A stretch of DNA of 35,083 nt, from contig CAIVVT010000263.1 of the NCBI GenBank assembly GCA_903909435.1, positions 1-35,083 on the forward strand. Direction: 5' to 3'. Positions 1 through 7,780 of this stretch are shown here, in pieces. Below the pieces are notes generated by a model. The model searched no databases, had not been told where the DNA came from, and worked only from the letters and a program-made list of their open reading frames with translations. The DNA is from an uncultured Acidobacteriia bacterium. Its GTDB lineage: Bacteria > Acidobacteriota > Terriglobia > Bryobacterales > Bryobacteraceae. The position numbers and the translations under genes were made by a program. The stretch's first letter is position 1, and each line of letters begins with the position of its first letter.

Positions 1-278
1 CCGTCCTTTCGTATTCCTTGGTCGGAAACCACGAAAGTAACCTGAAACGGGGTGCTCCTCAACCCCTTGTCAACCCGCAACTCCAGGCATTCCAAGGACC
101 TCAAGTGCCATTACACTTTTCGGATAGGAACCGAAAAATGCGATAAATTCGCCGGAATGGCCGATAAAGACGACAAGAGGATTCTTCTCACTGTCTAAAC
201 TTCGACGGTGAGTGTGCTTTCGTCGATTTCCCGGCGGTGTTCGAGGCCAAATCTCCTGATCCTCTCTGAAACATTGCT
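1..278. other. non-coding left edge, no gene recognised
   Basis: I see no convincing gene in this stretch. The open frames are short or run antisense to fliK and show no family motif. A small inverted repeat (GGGGT and ACCCC with an 8-nt loop, about 49-66) is not followed by a T tract, so it is a poor terminator. At 160-167 there is an exact GCCGATAA, the enteric sigma-28 minus-10 octamer, but the only TAAA upstream (144-147) is 3 nt too close for a canonical promoter. The stretch most likely holds the end of an unrelated upstream unit plus regulatory DNA for the fliK operon. Confidence 0.4.
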
Positions 279-294
279 TGGCATTCGGAATGCA
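279..294 (+). promoter_or_regulatory. candidate sigma-54 promoter of the fliK-flhA operon
   Basis: The sequence TGGCATTCGGAATGCA has the invariant GG and GC of a sigma-54 promoter separated by exactly 10 nt. It matches TGGCAc-N5-tTGCA at all but one position in each half. Transcription would start near 305, almost on top of the GTG at 306, so the fliK message would be leaderless or fliK would start further in. The assignment is by pattern only. The presence of a sigma-54 activator gene at 11559 supports it. Confidence 0.6.
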
Positions 295-305
295 CTCGAC
301 CCAGC

Positions 306-2684
306 GTGCTTTCGGTTCCATCAAGGGCGATTCTTCCGGCGGCTCTCGCTGGTTGCGCTCGAACTGGAGCAGTCGCAAGTCAGGGGAACTTTACGACGGA
401 TGGCGCGCCCACCCCATGGCGGGCCAGTTTTCTGGAGTTGCTGAAACAAACCTCTGCCGGACTAGTGACCGAACAACCCCTGCGATCTGCTCCTCCATCC
501 GAAGCTGATGGCCTAAGTTGTCAGGCCATTGCAGTAGTGTCCTCCAAAGCCAGCCGATCTGTTTCGCTGTCCACGGAAGCTCGTGAGAGCGCTTTTGGAA
601 AGGGTCGATTCGGCACTAGGGAGATGGGCACTCAGCACTCGAACAGCATCTTCGAGTCGCGGCGGGAGGATGCTATTGGACGATTGCTTGAACCTGGTTC
701 TGAGGCGATCGACCCCATCTCCGGACAATTGCTTTCGTGTGCGAAACAGACTGCGGGCCCATTCGTTGCGAAGCCCCTCCAGTTCGCATTCGCAACTACT
801 CAAACCGATGTCCCCGCGGGGACGGCAGACTACAAAGCAGCCACGGGACTCGATCATCTGGGTATCGCCCTCCCCGAGATGGAGCAACAGACTGCAGTTC
901 TCAAGGCGGTTCTGCCGGATGCCCCTGCCTCAGAATCGGCCGTATTCAGAAGTGGTCCCCCCTCACTCGCTGCAGCGCTCCTGGTCGTTGATAGTAAGTC
1001 GACTTCTCCCGCTGGCGCCCAATCGGATGTGCCCGCTGAAATGTGCATATCCAGAACGGATGTCGCGCTTAATGGTTTGAGGATCACTTCCGTTGAGTTG
1101 CCACAGCTGACTCCAATTGGGCCGACTGTTCAACCTGCTGTCCAGCCAGCAACGCCCTCTGGTCTGGATGGCGCTCCTGCCTACCGGACCGCGACATCCT
1201 CCCATCTCAATCGTCAATCAACTTCAATTGCATCTGCCGGAACTGACACGCCGTCGGTTGATGTCAGCGAGCGTTCGGCTGTCAAGTCTCTGGAATCGAT
1301 ACAGCAATCCCTGATTAGCCCGGCGCCCCAATCAACTCCCCAGCCCTCAAGTTCCGCGGAGTTCGAAGTCCGGCTTCGAGTCGCGCCGAACGGTGGCCAA
1401 GCTCCGCAGGACCCGTCCGTTTTGCGTGATTCTGCGAAAGTCAACGCGCATGACGACGAAGGAACCAGCGAGGCGAATGAGCCGCTCGATCTGCGGTCAA
1501 TGGGGCTTTTCGATTCGTTGCGGCAAAGTCCAAGTGAGTCAACGCTTCGGGAAACTAACGCCGCTCCGGGACATGCAAACGACAAGCAGGTCTACCGCAG
1601 GAAGAGTGGACCTGACTTGAGGGATAGCGGCACGTCGGCCCGAGCGATGTCACTCGACGACCCGCGAGTGGGTGTCGGCTTGATCCCCGCACCCGGTTCC
1701 GAGCGCCCGTCCAAGCTTGAACCGTCCTTGCCCAATCAGGTGGACGACACGGTCCGCAAGGCCATGCCCCTTCCAGTTGCACCTTCCCCACAGGATCTCA
1801 GCACGGAATCGAATGGCGTTCGCACGGTTGGGAATCCGGCTAGCCTCGCCTTCGCGCTGCGGCTGAAACCGCTGGAGGCAAACGTCACGGCGCTGCCGCA
1901 AGTCGCATCCCCCGCACCCGCATCGCTCGACTTAGCAGCGAAATCTGCCGGAGTCTCGAGCCACTCGTCCAGGAGCCCGGTCCCTCTCCAAGCGCCGATC
2001 GAGGCCAGCTCCGATTCACACAACAAGGGTGAAGACTCAAGCCGGCGAGACCACGCGACGGACGCCGCGACCAATCTGGCCAGTCAGTTGACTAATTCCT
2101 CTCGCACCAAAGCAGCGGAGCCGCCTGCACCCGGCGAGAATCACTCTGTTGACGCGCGCGAGGAGCCGTTAAGGACGACACTCGTGGACCAATTGGGCGC
2201 CGGTTCCGTTCTCCCCGAACGCCCGGGATCGGACAAGTCGAACGCCCCGTCGGCGCGGGCCGCCACCGCTACCTCGTTCGAGCCTGAAGCCCCGCCAGCC
2301 TCAACGCGCTTAGCGAACGAGATTTCTTTGCAGATCTCGACCGGCGGCGATCAGAGGGTCGATATACACCTGGTTGAGCGTGCGGGGGAAGTGCATGTCA
2401 GCGTGCGAACTCCCGATTCGGCATTGGCCGACGAGATGCGCCAGGACTTGGGGAGCCTCACCGGCAAGCTTGCTCAAAGCGGATACGCCACCGAGCATTT
2501 CACACCGCTCAACGCCGGCTCGTCAAGTCTCACGGAGCAGCGCAGCGGCCAGAAGGAACAGGATCCCTCGAGCGGCCAGAGGCCAGACTCGCAACGCGGT
2601 GGTTCTGGACAGCAGCAACATGCTCAGGACGAACGCCGCGAGCGGCTGGCCTGGGTTGAAGAATTAGAAGACTCTCTGGCGTAA
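306..2684 (+). CDS. fliK: flagellar hook-length control protein FliK
   Basis: FliK is secreted during hook assembly, measures hook length and switches FlhB specificity from hook to filament substrates. The 792-residue frame has a very long Ser/Pro/Ala-rich, low-complexity first 660 residues, as expected of the FliK ruler. The conserved C-terminal hook-length domain lies at about residues 672-735, where an amphipathic strand pattern (VDIHLVERAGEVHVSVRT) is followed by a helical segment. A Gln/Ser-rich tail follows. The FliK assignment rests on that domain and on flgD and flgE lying directly downstream. The start is uncertain: GTG 306 is the first possible codon after an in-frame stop, it has no Shine-Dalgarno sequence, and it coincides with the predicted sigma-54 transcription start. 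A later TTG or GTG (about 438-465) is possible. The protein is longer than the usual 400-600 residues. Confidence 0.8.
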   Translation: MLSVPSRAILPAALAGCARTGAVASQGNFTTDGAPTPWRASFLELLKQTSAGLVTEQPLRSAPPSEADGLSCQAIAVVSSKASRSVSLSTEARESAFGKGRFGTREMGTQHSNSIFESRREDAIGRLLEPGSEAIDPISGQLLSCAKQTAGPFVAKPLQFAFATTQTDVPAGTADYKAATGLDHLGIALPEMEQQTAVLKAVLPDAPASESAVFRSGPPSLAAALLVVDSKSTSPAGAQSDVPAEMCISRTDVALNGLRITSVELPQLTPIGPTVQPAVQPATPSGLDGAPAYRTATSSHLNRQSTSIASAGTDTPSVDVSERSAVKSLESIQQSLISPAPQSTPQPSSSAEFEVRLRVAPNGGQAPQDPSVLRDSAKVNAHDDEGTSEANEPLDLRSMGLFDSLRQSPSESTLRETNAAPGHANDKQVYRRKSGPDLRDSGTSARAMSLDDPRVGVGLIPAPGSERPSKLEPSLPNQVDDTVRKAMPLPVAPSPQDLSTESNGVRTVGNPASLAFALRLKPLEANVTALPQVASPAPASLDLAAKSAGVSSHSSRSPVPLQAPIEASSDSHNKGEDSSRRDHATDAATNLASQLTNSSRTKAAEPPAPGENHSVDAREEPLRTTLVDQLGAGSVLPERPGSDKSNAPSARAATATSFEPEAPPASTRLANEISLQISTGGDQRVDIHLVERAGEVHVSVRTPDSALADEMRQDLGSLTGKLAQSGYATEHFTPLNAGSSSLTEQRSGQKEQDPSSGQRPDSQRGGSGQQQHAQDERRERLAWVEELEDSLA

Positions 2685-2707
2685 AGCCAGATCAATAGGA
2701 GCACAGC

Positions 2708-3034
2708 ATGACCATCCAACCGTTGAACTACCCAAGCCCATCAGCGACGTCCTCTAAGCCGATGGCGGCTGGTGCGGCGTCGGGTTCGTCATCGTCAACA
2801 CAGTCGACCGGCATCACCGGAAGTGCACCTTCCGAGCAGATGTTCCTGCAGTTGCTGGTCGCCCAGATCAAGAACCAGGACCCGACCAGTCCATCAGATC
2901 CTTCACAGTTCGTTGCACAATTGGCTCAATTCAGCCAACTGGAGCAAGTCATCGCCATCCGCCAGGATGTCGATGCTCTGAATACGTCGGCCACGGCAGC
3001 CGCGGCCACCACGGGCACGACCCCGACCGCCTGA
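2708..3034 (+). CDS. flgD: flagellar hook capping protein FlgD, N-terminal domain only
   Basis: FlgD forms the cap under which hook subunits polymerise. Residues 45-80 carry the signature N-terminal FlgD block (MFLQLLVAQIKNQDP, then FVAQLAQFSQLEQ). They are preceded by a Ser-rich secretion-signal-like segment and followed by an Ala/Thr-rich tail. The protein ends at 108 residues, whereas FlgD is typically about 220 and also has Tudor-like and FnIII-like domains, both absent here. There is a good ribosome site (AGGAG at 2696-2700), and the next gene begins 22 nt after the stop, so this looks like a natural short form and not a frameshift remnant. It is translated within the fliK-flhA operon, between fliK and flgE, as is common. 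Another protein might supply the missing cap domains, or they may be dispensable. Confidence 0.88.
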   Translation: MTIQPLNYPSPSATSSKPMAAGAASGSSSSTQSTGITGSAPSEQMFLQLLVAQIKNQDPTSPSDPSQFVAQLAQFSQLEQVIAIRQDVDALNTSATAAAATTGTTPTA

Positions 3035-3056
3035 TCACAGACAGACAGGAGACCTC

Positions 3057-4343
3057 ATGTTCACTTCATTCTCAACTGCTCTTTCCGCGCTCAACGCCAC
3101 TTCAACAGGCATTGACGTTGTCGGCAACAACCTCGCGAACCTCAACACCACCGGCTACAAGGAGAGCGAGGTGTCCTTCAACGACCTGGTCTCGCAGTCT
3201 CTCGGTGCGGGGCTAAGCGAAACACAGGTTGGCATGGGGGTTGCCCGACCGCTCACCACGCGGCAATTCACTCAGGGCGACGTCCAGGCCAGTTCCGGTC
3301 AATTCGACGCGGCGATTCAGGGGGATGGTTTCTTCGTAGTTCACGACCCCTCCACGAGTGCGACCCTCTACACTCGCGCCGGCAATTTCCAGCTTGACAA
3401 AGACGGGAACTTGCTGACCAGCACTGGCCAGAATGTACAAGGCTGGACAGCGACCGGCGGAGTTTTGAGTCCAACCGGAGCCACATCGAACATCCAGATT
3501 CCTCTAGACCAAAACCGTGCTCCCGCAGCCACGGCGAACTTCTCACTCGACGCAAACCTGAACGCGGCAGCCGTTGCCGGAGTAAAAACCGGGGCCACCA
3601 TGGACACTTTTTCCACGCCGATCCAGGTGGTGGATTCATTAGGGAATCCGTTGGTGGTGACCGCCACCTTCACCAAGGATCCAACGACGCCCCTGCAGTG
3701 GAACTACCAGTTCACGGTTCCTGGCGACGCGACCACAGCCGGGAAGCCGGGCACTCCAACACCATTGCTTGCGACCCCAGGATTGCTGACGTTCGATGCG
3801 TCAGGCAAACTACTGACGCCTGCCTCAACTGCCGGTGCCATCCCGGTCAGCGTTACCGGACTCTCCGATCATGCCGCGGACCTGAGTATGAAGTTCAATC
3901 TGTACGGTGCCGATGGGAACCCCAACATTACCCAGTTCTCGCTGCCATCCGCTGCATCCGCCAACACTCAGGACGGCGTAGCCGCCGGGCAGATAACTCA
4001 CGTGTCATTGGGTGATGGCGGACAGGTCCTCGCAAAATACTCGGACGGCAGTCAAAAGGTAGTCGCGCAGTTGGCGATCGCCTCCATCATAAACCCCGGA
4101 TCGCTCCTCGCTGTCGGACAAAACAACTACCAAGCAACCAATGGAACTGCTTCGGCAGTAATCGGCGCGGCCGACACCGGAGGTCGCGGCGAGATCAAGG
4201 GAGCTTCGCTCGAATCTTCAACCGTCGACATCGCGCAGGAGTTCACAAACTTGATTGTGTTGCAGCGTGCTTATCAGGCCAACGGCAAGGTGATCACGGC
4301 AGGCGATCAGATTAGTCAAGACACTATCAATCTCGTCAGGTAA
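3057..4343 (+). CDS. flgE: flagellar hook protein FlgE
   Basis: This is the structural subunit of the flexible hook joining rod and filament. The N-terminus has the axial-protein rod signature (LSALNATSTGIDVVGNNLAN, then LNTTGYK) at about residues 10-35. A FlgE central domain follows (DGFFVV, LYTRAGNF, then a variable insertion at about 150-330). The C-terminal coiled-coil heptads contain the conserved SSTVDIAQEFTNLIVLQRAY and end in QDTINLVR. The length of 428 residues is normal for FlgE. The ATG has a strong AGGAG site and follows flgD by 22 nt. FlgE is favoured over FlgF and FlgG because of length, the neighbouring flgD and fliK, and the C-terminal motif. Confidence 0.95.
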   Translation: MFTSFSTALSALNATSTGIDVVGNNLANLNTTGYKESEVSFNDLVSQSLGAGLSETQVGMGVARPLTTRQFTQGDVQASSGQFDAAIQGDGFFVVHDPSTSATLYTRAGNFQLDKDGNLLTSTGQNVQGWTATGGVLSPTGATSNIQIPLDQNRAPAATANFSLDANLNAAAVAGVKTGATMDTFSTPIQVVDSLGNPLVVTATFTKDPTTPLQWNYQFTVPGDATTAGKPGTPTPLLATPGLLTFDASGKLLTPASTAGAIPVSVTGLSDHAADLSMKFNLYGADGNPNITQFSLPSAASANTQDGVAAGQITHVSLGDGGQVLAKYSDGSQKVVAQLAIASIINPGSLLAVGQNNYQATNGTASAVIGAADTGGRGEIKGASLESSTVDIAQEFTNLIVLQRAYQANGKVITAGDQISQDTINLVR

Positions 4344-4355
4344 CGGAGACCCCAA

Positions 4356-4604
4356 TTGACTGCGACGGAAGAACTGGCTTTGTATCTCGACGTTCCAATG
4401 GACGTTGATGTTGAACTCGATCGACTGCTCCTGACCGTTCGCCAGATCCTAGCTTTAGAAGTAGGGAGCGTACTTCGCGCCGGGCGGTCCGCAGGGGAAA
4501 ACCTGGACATCCGTGTGGGCGGCGCCATGCTGGGTTTCGGTGAGATCGTGGTCAACGACTCCACCACCGGGATCCGCCTCACGGATTTCTTCCGGAACGA
4601 GTGA
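4356..4604 (+). CDS. fliN: flagellar motor switch protein FliN, minimal form
   Basis: FliN forms the lower part of the cytoplasmic C-ring with FliM and takes part in torque switching and in docking of FliH. The 82-residue product is essentially one SpoA domain: DVPMDVDVELDRLLLTVRQI, a Gly-turn region and VRVGG-like strands (IRVGGAMLGFGEIVVND), ending TGIRLTDFF. It lacks the usual N-terminal extension of 30-50 residues. The start is TTG 4356 with CGGAG 7 nt upstream, the only reasonable start after flgE. The stop overlaps a GTG of fliO. fliM is not beside it but about 29 kb away at 33796, which is unusual. Confidence 0.87.
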   Translation: MTATEELALYLDVPMDVDVELDRLLLTVRQILALEVGSVLRAGRSAGENLDIRVGGAMLGFGEIVVNDSTTGIRLTDFFRNE

Positions 4605-4606
4605 AC

Positions 4607-4900
4607 ATGGAAAGCCTGCAACAGATGTTAAGAGTGCTGGGTGTGCTCGGACTCCTGTGCGCCACTCTTTGGTGGCTTCGCCGTCGGGGTCTAGCACAAG
4701 TTTCAGGGCTCACCAGGCGTCGAAAGAGCGCCGTATTGCAGAGCGTGGACTGCCTGCCCCTCTCCGCGGGCAACACCCTTCATCTGGTGCGAATCGCCGA
4801 CCGCGCGCTGCTCATCTCTTCCTCGCCCTCAGGCTGTCAAGTCGTAGACAGTAGCCCTTGGAACACTGTCCAAAGCGACTCTTTGGAGGTGAAGCGGTGA
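4607..4900 (+). CDS. fliO: flagellar biosynthesis protein FliO
   Basis: FliO is a small membrane protein that helps assemble FliP into the export gate. The frame encodes one hydrophobic N-terminal helix (about residues 6-24, LRVLGVLGLLCATLWWL). A positively charged cytoplasmic stretch (RRRG, TRRRKS) follows. The SH3-like FliO segment comes next (LQSVDCLPLSAGNTLHLVRI, then ALLISSSPSGCQVV). At about 97 residues it matches short FliO proteins. ATG 4607 is chosen; a GTG at 4601 overlapping the fliN stop is an alternative adding two residues. The stop overlaps the GTG of fliP (GTGA). The position between fliN and fliP is the classic place for fliO and supports the call, because the family is poorly conserved. 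Confidence 0.8.
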   Translation: MESLQQMLRVLGVLGLLCATLWWLRRRGLAQVSGLTRRRKSAVLQSVDCLPLSAGNTLHLVRIADRALLISSSPSGCQVVDSSPWNTVQSDSLEVKR

Positions 4901-5673
4901 TAATGCATTCGTCTGGGGCGAGGCAGGCGGGAGTAGTCATTTCCCGGGCGAAAGTGCTTGCGCTGACCCTGGTGCTACTTCCCGTGATCCACGCCGTTCC
5001 AGTCGCGGACCCGCTGCTGGGCGCCAGCCTCAGCAATGGCGGCGAGTCGATCAGTGCCCCCATGCAAATCGTCATTATGATGACGGTGCTGACACTGCTG
5101 CCCGCGGTCGTCATGTCGATTACGCCGTTCCTGCGCATCGTGGTCGTGCTGCACTTCCTACGCCAGGCACTCGGGACGCAATCAACGCCCTCCAACCAGG
5201 TCCTTGTTGGACTGGCGCTGTTCCTCAGCATCCTCGTCATGCAGCCGATCGCCGCCGACATGTACCACCAAGGCTGGGAACCGATGGAGCAGGGAAAGCT
5301 AACAGCCTCACAGGCGTTTGAGCAGGGAGCCAAGCCGTTGCGCACATTCCTGCTGCGGTTTGCCCGGGAGAAGGACATCAAATTGTTCGTCGAGGTGACG
5401 CACGCACAGCCGCCGCGCACACGGGCGGACCTCGACATGAAGGTGCTCATTCCGGCTTACATTCTGTCTGAACTCAAGGCTGGGTTTCAGATTGGGGCTG
5501 TGCTCTACCTGCCATTCCTGGTCATCGACCTTGTAATCGCCTCGGTGACTGTATCGATCGGCATGATGCAACTGCCGCCCGTTATGATTTCGGCGCCATT
5601 CAAGGTGCTGCTGTTCGTGCTGGTGGACGGCTGGAACCTGGTGATCGGCTCGCTCATGAAAGGCTTCTACTGA
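4897..5673 (+). CDS. fliP: flagellar export gate protein FliP
   Basis: FliP forms, with FliQ and FliR, the entry portal of the flagellar type III export apparatus in the inner membrane. The sequence has the family hallmarks: a signal-like hydrophobic N-terminus (about residues 12-30), MTVLTLLPAVVMSITPFLRI, VVLHFLRQALGTQSTPSNQV, LALFLSILVM and the C-terminal IPAYILSELKAGFQIG with MMQLPPVMISAPFKVLLFVL. The length is 258 residues. The frame stays open upstream, but GTG 4897 is the clear start because it overlaps the fliO stop and has GGAGGT at 4885-4890, 6 nt before it. It is translationally coupled to fliO and followed directly by fliQ. Confidence 0.97.
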   Translation: MIMHSSGARQAGVVISRAKVLALTLVLLPVIHAVPVADPLLGASLSNGGESISAPMQIVIMMTVLTLLPAVVMSITPFLRIVVVLHFLRQALGTQSTPSNQVLVGLALFLSILVMQPIAADMYHQGWEPMEQGKLTASQAFEQGAKPLRTFLLRFAREKDIKLFVEVTHAQPPRTRADLDMKVLIPAYILSELKAGFQIGAVLYLPFLVIDLVIASVTVSIGMMQLPPVMISAPFKVLLFVLVDGWNLVIGSLMKGFY

Positions 5674-5675
5674 CA

Positions 5676-5945
5676 GTGAACTCCGATACAGTTGTGCAAA
5701 TCGTCCGTGACGCGCTGATGATGGCCTTCTGGCTAGGCGCGCCAGTCCTGTTGGTGGGATTCTTTGCTGGCATAGTTATGAGCCTGCTCCAGATCGTTAC
5801 CTCCATCCAGGACTCGGCGTTCAGCACGGTCCCGCGCCTCGCCGCAGTGCTCGCGGCGCTTATCCTGGCCATGCCCTGGATGCTTCAGAAAGCCAGCACA
5901 TACGCCACTCTGATTCTGGGGAATCTCAGCCGGTATGCCCAGTGA
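5676..5945 (+). CDS. fliQ: flagellar export gate protein FliQ
   Basis: FliQ is the small two-helix component of the export gate. The 89 residues show two hydrophobic helices (about 16-40 and 52-72) and the family pattern: VQIVRDALMMAFWLGAPVLL, MSLLQIVTSIQDSAF and STVPRLAAVLAALILAMPWM. The start is GTG 5676, 2 nt after the fliP stop. The 3' end overlaps the first codons of fliR by 11 nt. Length and order (fliP-fliQ-fliR) match almost every flagellar system. Confidence 0.96.
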   Translation: MNSDTVVQIVRDALMMAFWLGAPVLLVGFFAGIVMSLLQIVTSIQDSAFSTVPRLAAVLAALILAMPWMLQKASTYATLILGNLSRYAQ

Positions 5946-6705
5946 TGCCAACATCCCGCTAGCCACGCTGTGCTCTTTCCTGCTGGTGCTGGCGAGAACA
6001 TCTGGCGTCATAGTATTCGTTCCGGTGCCGGGATTCTCCGCTGGCCCAGAGCCCGTCCGGGTGATCCTCGCGCTCAGCTTCGCCGTGGCCCTGTTTCCGC
6101 TTTGGCCGGTGGTCGCCACGATGCCAGGCCCAGTCCTGTTGGCTGGTTGGTTGATCTCCGAAGCAGTGTTTGGGATTACGGTGGGATTGGTTGTGAGCTT
6201 CTTGTCGGAGGCACTGGGTGTCTTTGGGCAAATGGTGGGCTTGCAAGCGGGGTACTCCTTTGCCTCAACCATAGACCCGACGACGCAAGCCGATTCCAGC
6301 ATTCTCGTCATACTCGCCCAATCGCTCTCGGGACTTCTGTTCTTCTCTCTAGGCCTGCACCGCGAAGTTTTGCGTGTGTTCGCGCGCAGTCTGGAGACCA
6401 TCCCGCCAGGTTCCTTCCAGATTAAGCCGATCGCCGCCGACGCGCTCATCCACCTTGGTTCGACCGTATTCTCAACCGGCGCAAGGCTGGCCTTCCCGGT
6501 AGTGGCGCTAATGGTGATGGTGGATATCTCCCTCGCTCTGCTCGGGCGTATCAGCCCCCAATTGCAGCTAGGTTCCATGACCGTCCCCGCGAAGATGCTG
6601 GCTGGGCTCGCGGTCGTCTCCGCAATTCTCGCCGTCTTCCCGGCGATCTACCGGGCTTATGCGGAGAAGCTTTTCGGAGCGCTGCCGGCGCTGATCGGAC
6701 ACTGA
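5935..6705 (+). CDS. fliR: flagellar export gate protein FliR
   Basis: FliR is the large multi-spanning subunit of the FliPQR export gate. The 256-residue protein has about six hydrophobic segments and FliR features: LARTSGVIVFVPVPG near the N-terminus, the EAVFGITVGLVVSFLSEAL helix, FGQMVGLQAGYSFASTIDP and the C-terminal MVDISLALLGRISPQLQL. ATG 5935 lies inside the end of fliQ (11-nt overlap), which implies coupled translation. flhB follows after 2 nt. Confidence 0.96.
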   Translation: MPSDANIPLATLCSFLLVLARTSGVIVFVPVPGFSAGPEPVRVILALSFAVALFPLWPVVATMPGPVLLAGWLISEAVFGITVGLVVSFLSEALGVFGQMVGLQAGYSFASTIDPTTQADSSILVILAQSLSGLLFFSLGLHREVLRVFARSLETIPPGSFQIKPIAADALIHLGSTVFSTGARLAFPVVALMVMVDISLALLGRISPQLQLGSMTVPAKMLAGLAVVSAILAVFPAIYRAYAEKLFGALPALIGH

Positions 6706-6707
6706 CC

Positions 6708-7760
6708 ATGGCCGACCCGCAGAAAACAGAGCAGCCAACCAAAAAGCGACTCGAGAAGGCGCGCGAGGAAGGTCAGTTTCCTTCAGCTAAGCAGTTCGTG
6801 GGAGGCGTTCAATTCTGCGTGTTCGTCTTCATGGTCCAAAACAAAGGCTGGGAGTGGATGGATGGAGTCGTCGCCTCGGCACGCGGCCTCATCAAATACG
6901 CGTTTACTCCTGAAGTCAACGCAGCGGGACTGATCCGTGTGGGCATCGATCTTGGGATTCGCTGCGTTGTGCCACTGTTGACGGGCGGCGCCGTACTCGT
7001 TCTGTTGACGCTCGCGGTTCAGTTGGCAATCACGAAGCTGGGCCTCTCCGTCAAGAAGCTCGTTCCCGACGCGACCCGGCTGAATCCGCTCACAAGGCTT
7101 CGCCAATTGCCCGGCCAGAATGTACCCGCGATGATCCATGCAGTGATCCTGCTGCCCCTCTTCGCTGGTGCGATTTACGCGGTCGCATCCGAGCATATGG
7201 ATACGTTCATGTTGCTGCCTCGGATCACCGTCGCCTCGGGCATGCACGTGGTGTCGGAAGCGCTCCAATCGCTGCTGTGGAAAGCTGCCGGGTTGTTCCT
7301 CGTCTTTGGCTGCGTAGAACTGTTCCGTGAAACGCGGCGTCACTCAAACGCGCTCAAGATGAGCAAGCAGGAGGTTAAAGACGAAGCGAAGGAGAGCGAA
7401 GGTAGCCCGCAAATCAAGGCGAAGATCAGGGCTCTGCGGCGTGATCGCGCACGCCGGCGAATGATGCAGGAGGTGGCCAAAGCCACCGCGGTGGTGGTCA
7501 ACCCGACGCACTTCGCCGTCGCTCTAAAATACGATCCGGAAGGCATGGCCGCACCAATCGTGGTGGCAAAGGGAAAGAACTTCTTAGCACTACGGATTCG
7601 CAAGCTAGCCGTGGAGAATCAGGTGCCGCTGGTGGAGAACCCTCCCCTGGCCCAGGCTTTGTACAAGTCGGTCGGAGTAGGACAGGAGATTCCGCCACAA
7701 CTCTACCGGGCGGTTGCGGAGATTCTCGCCTACATTTTCAAGCTCATGCACAGGCGGTAA
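6708..7760 (+). CDS. flhB: flagellar export switch protein FlhB
   Basis: FlhB is the substrate-specificity switch of the export apparatus. Its cytoplasmic domain cleaves itself at the Asn-Pro bond of NPTH, and FliK triggers the change to filament export. The protein opens with the family motif (DPQKTEQPTKKRLEKAREEG). It has four membrane segments within about residues 30-205, a charged linker and the autocleavage motif NPTH at residues 265-268, close to its position in other FlhB proteins. The C-terminal part (VPLVENPPLAQALYKSVGVG) is complete. Length is 350 residues. The start ATG is 2 nt after fliR. Confidence 0.97.
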   Translation: MADPQKTEQPTKKRLEKAREEGQFPSAKQFVGGVQFCVFVFMVQNKGWEWMDGVVASARGLIKYAFTPEVNAAGLIRVGIDLGIRCVVPLLTGGAVLVLLTLAVQLAITKLGLSVKKLVPDATRLNPLTRLRQLPGQNVPAMIHAVILLPLFAGAIYAVASEHMDTFMLLPRITVASGMHVVSEALQSLLWKAAGLFLVFGCVELFRETRRHSNALKMSKQEVKDEAKESEGSPQIKAKIRALRRDRARRRMMQEVAKATAVVVNPTHFAVALKYDPEGMAAPIVVAKGKNFLALRIRKLAVENQVPLVENPPLAQALYKSVGVGQEIPPQLYRAVAEILAYIFKLMHRR

Positions 7761-7780
7761 GACGACCGAGAGAGGATTAG

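Noticed and set aside
160..167. Exact sigma-28 minus-10 GCCGATAA before fliK
   Set aside because: The only TAAA is 3 nt too close, and a better sigma-54 site lies nearer to fliK. About one such octamer is expected by chance in the window.
70..378. 102-residue minus-strand frame at the left edge
   Set aside because: It overlaps fliK antisense and the promoter region, and has no family motif or ribosome site.
5733..6578. 281-residue minus-strand frame over fliQ and fliR
   Set aside because: fliQ and fliR are unmistakable on the plus strand; this is an antisense shadow.
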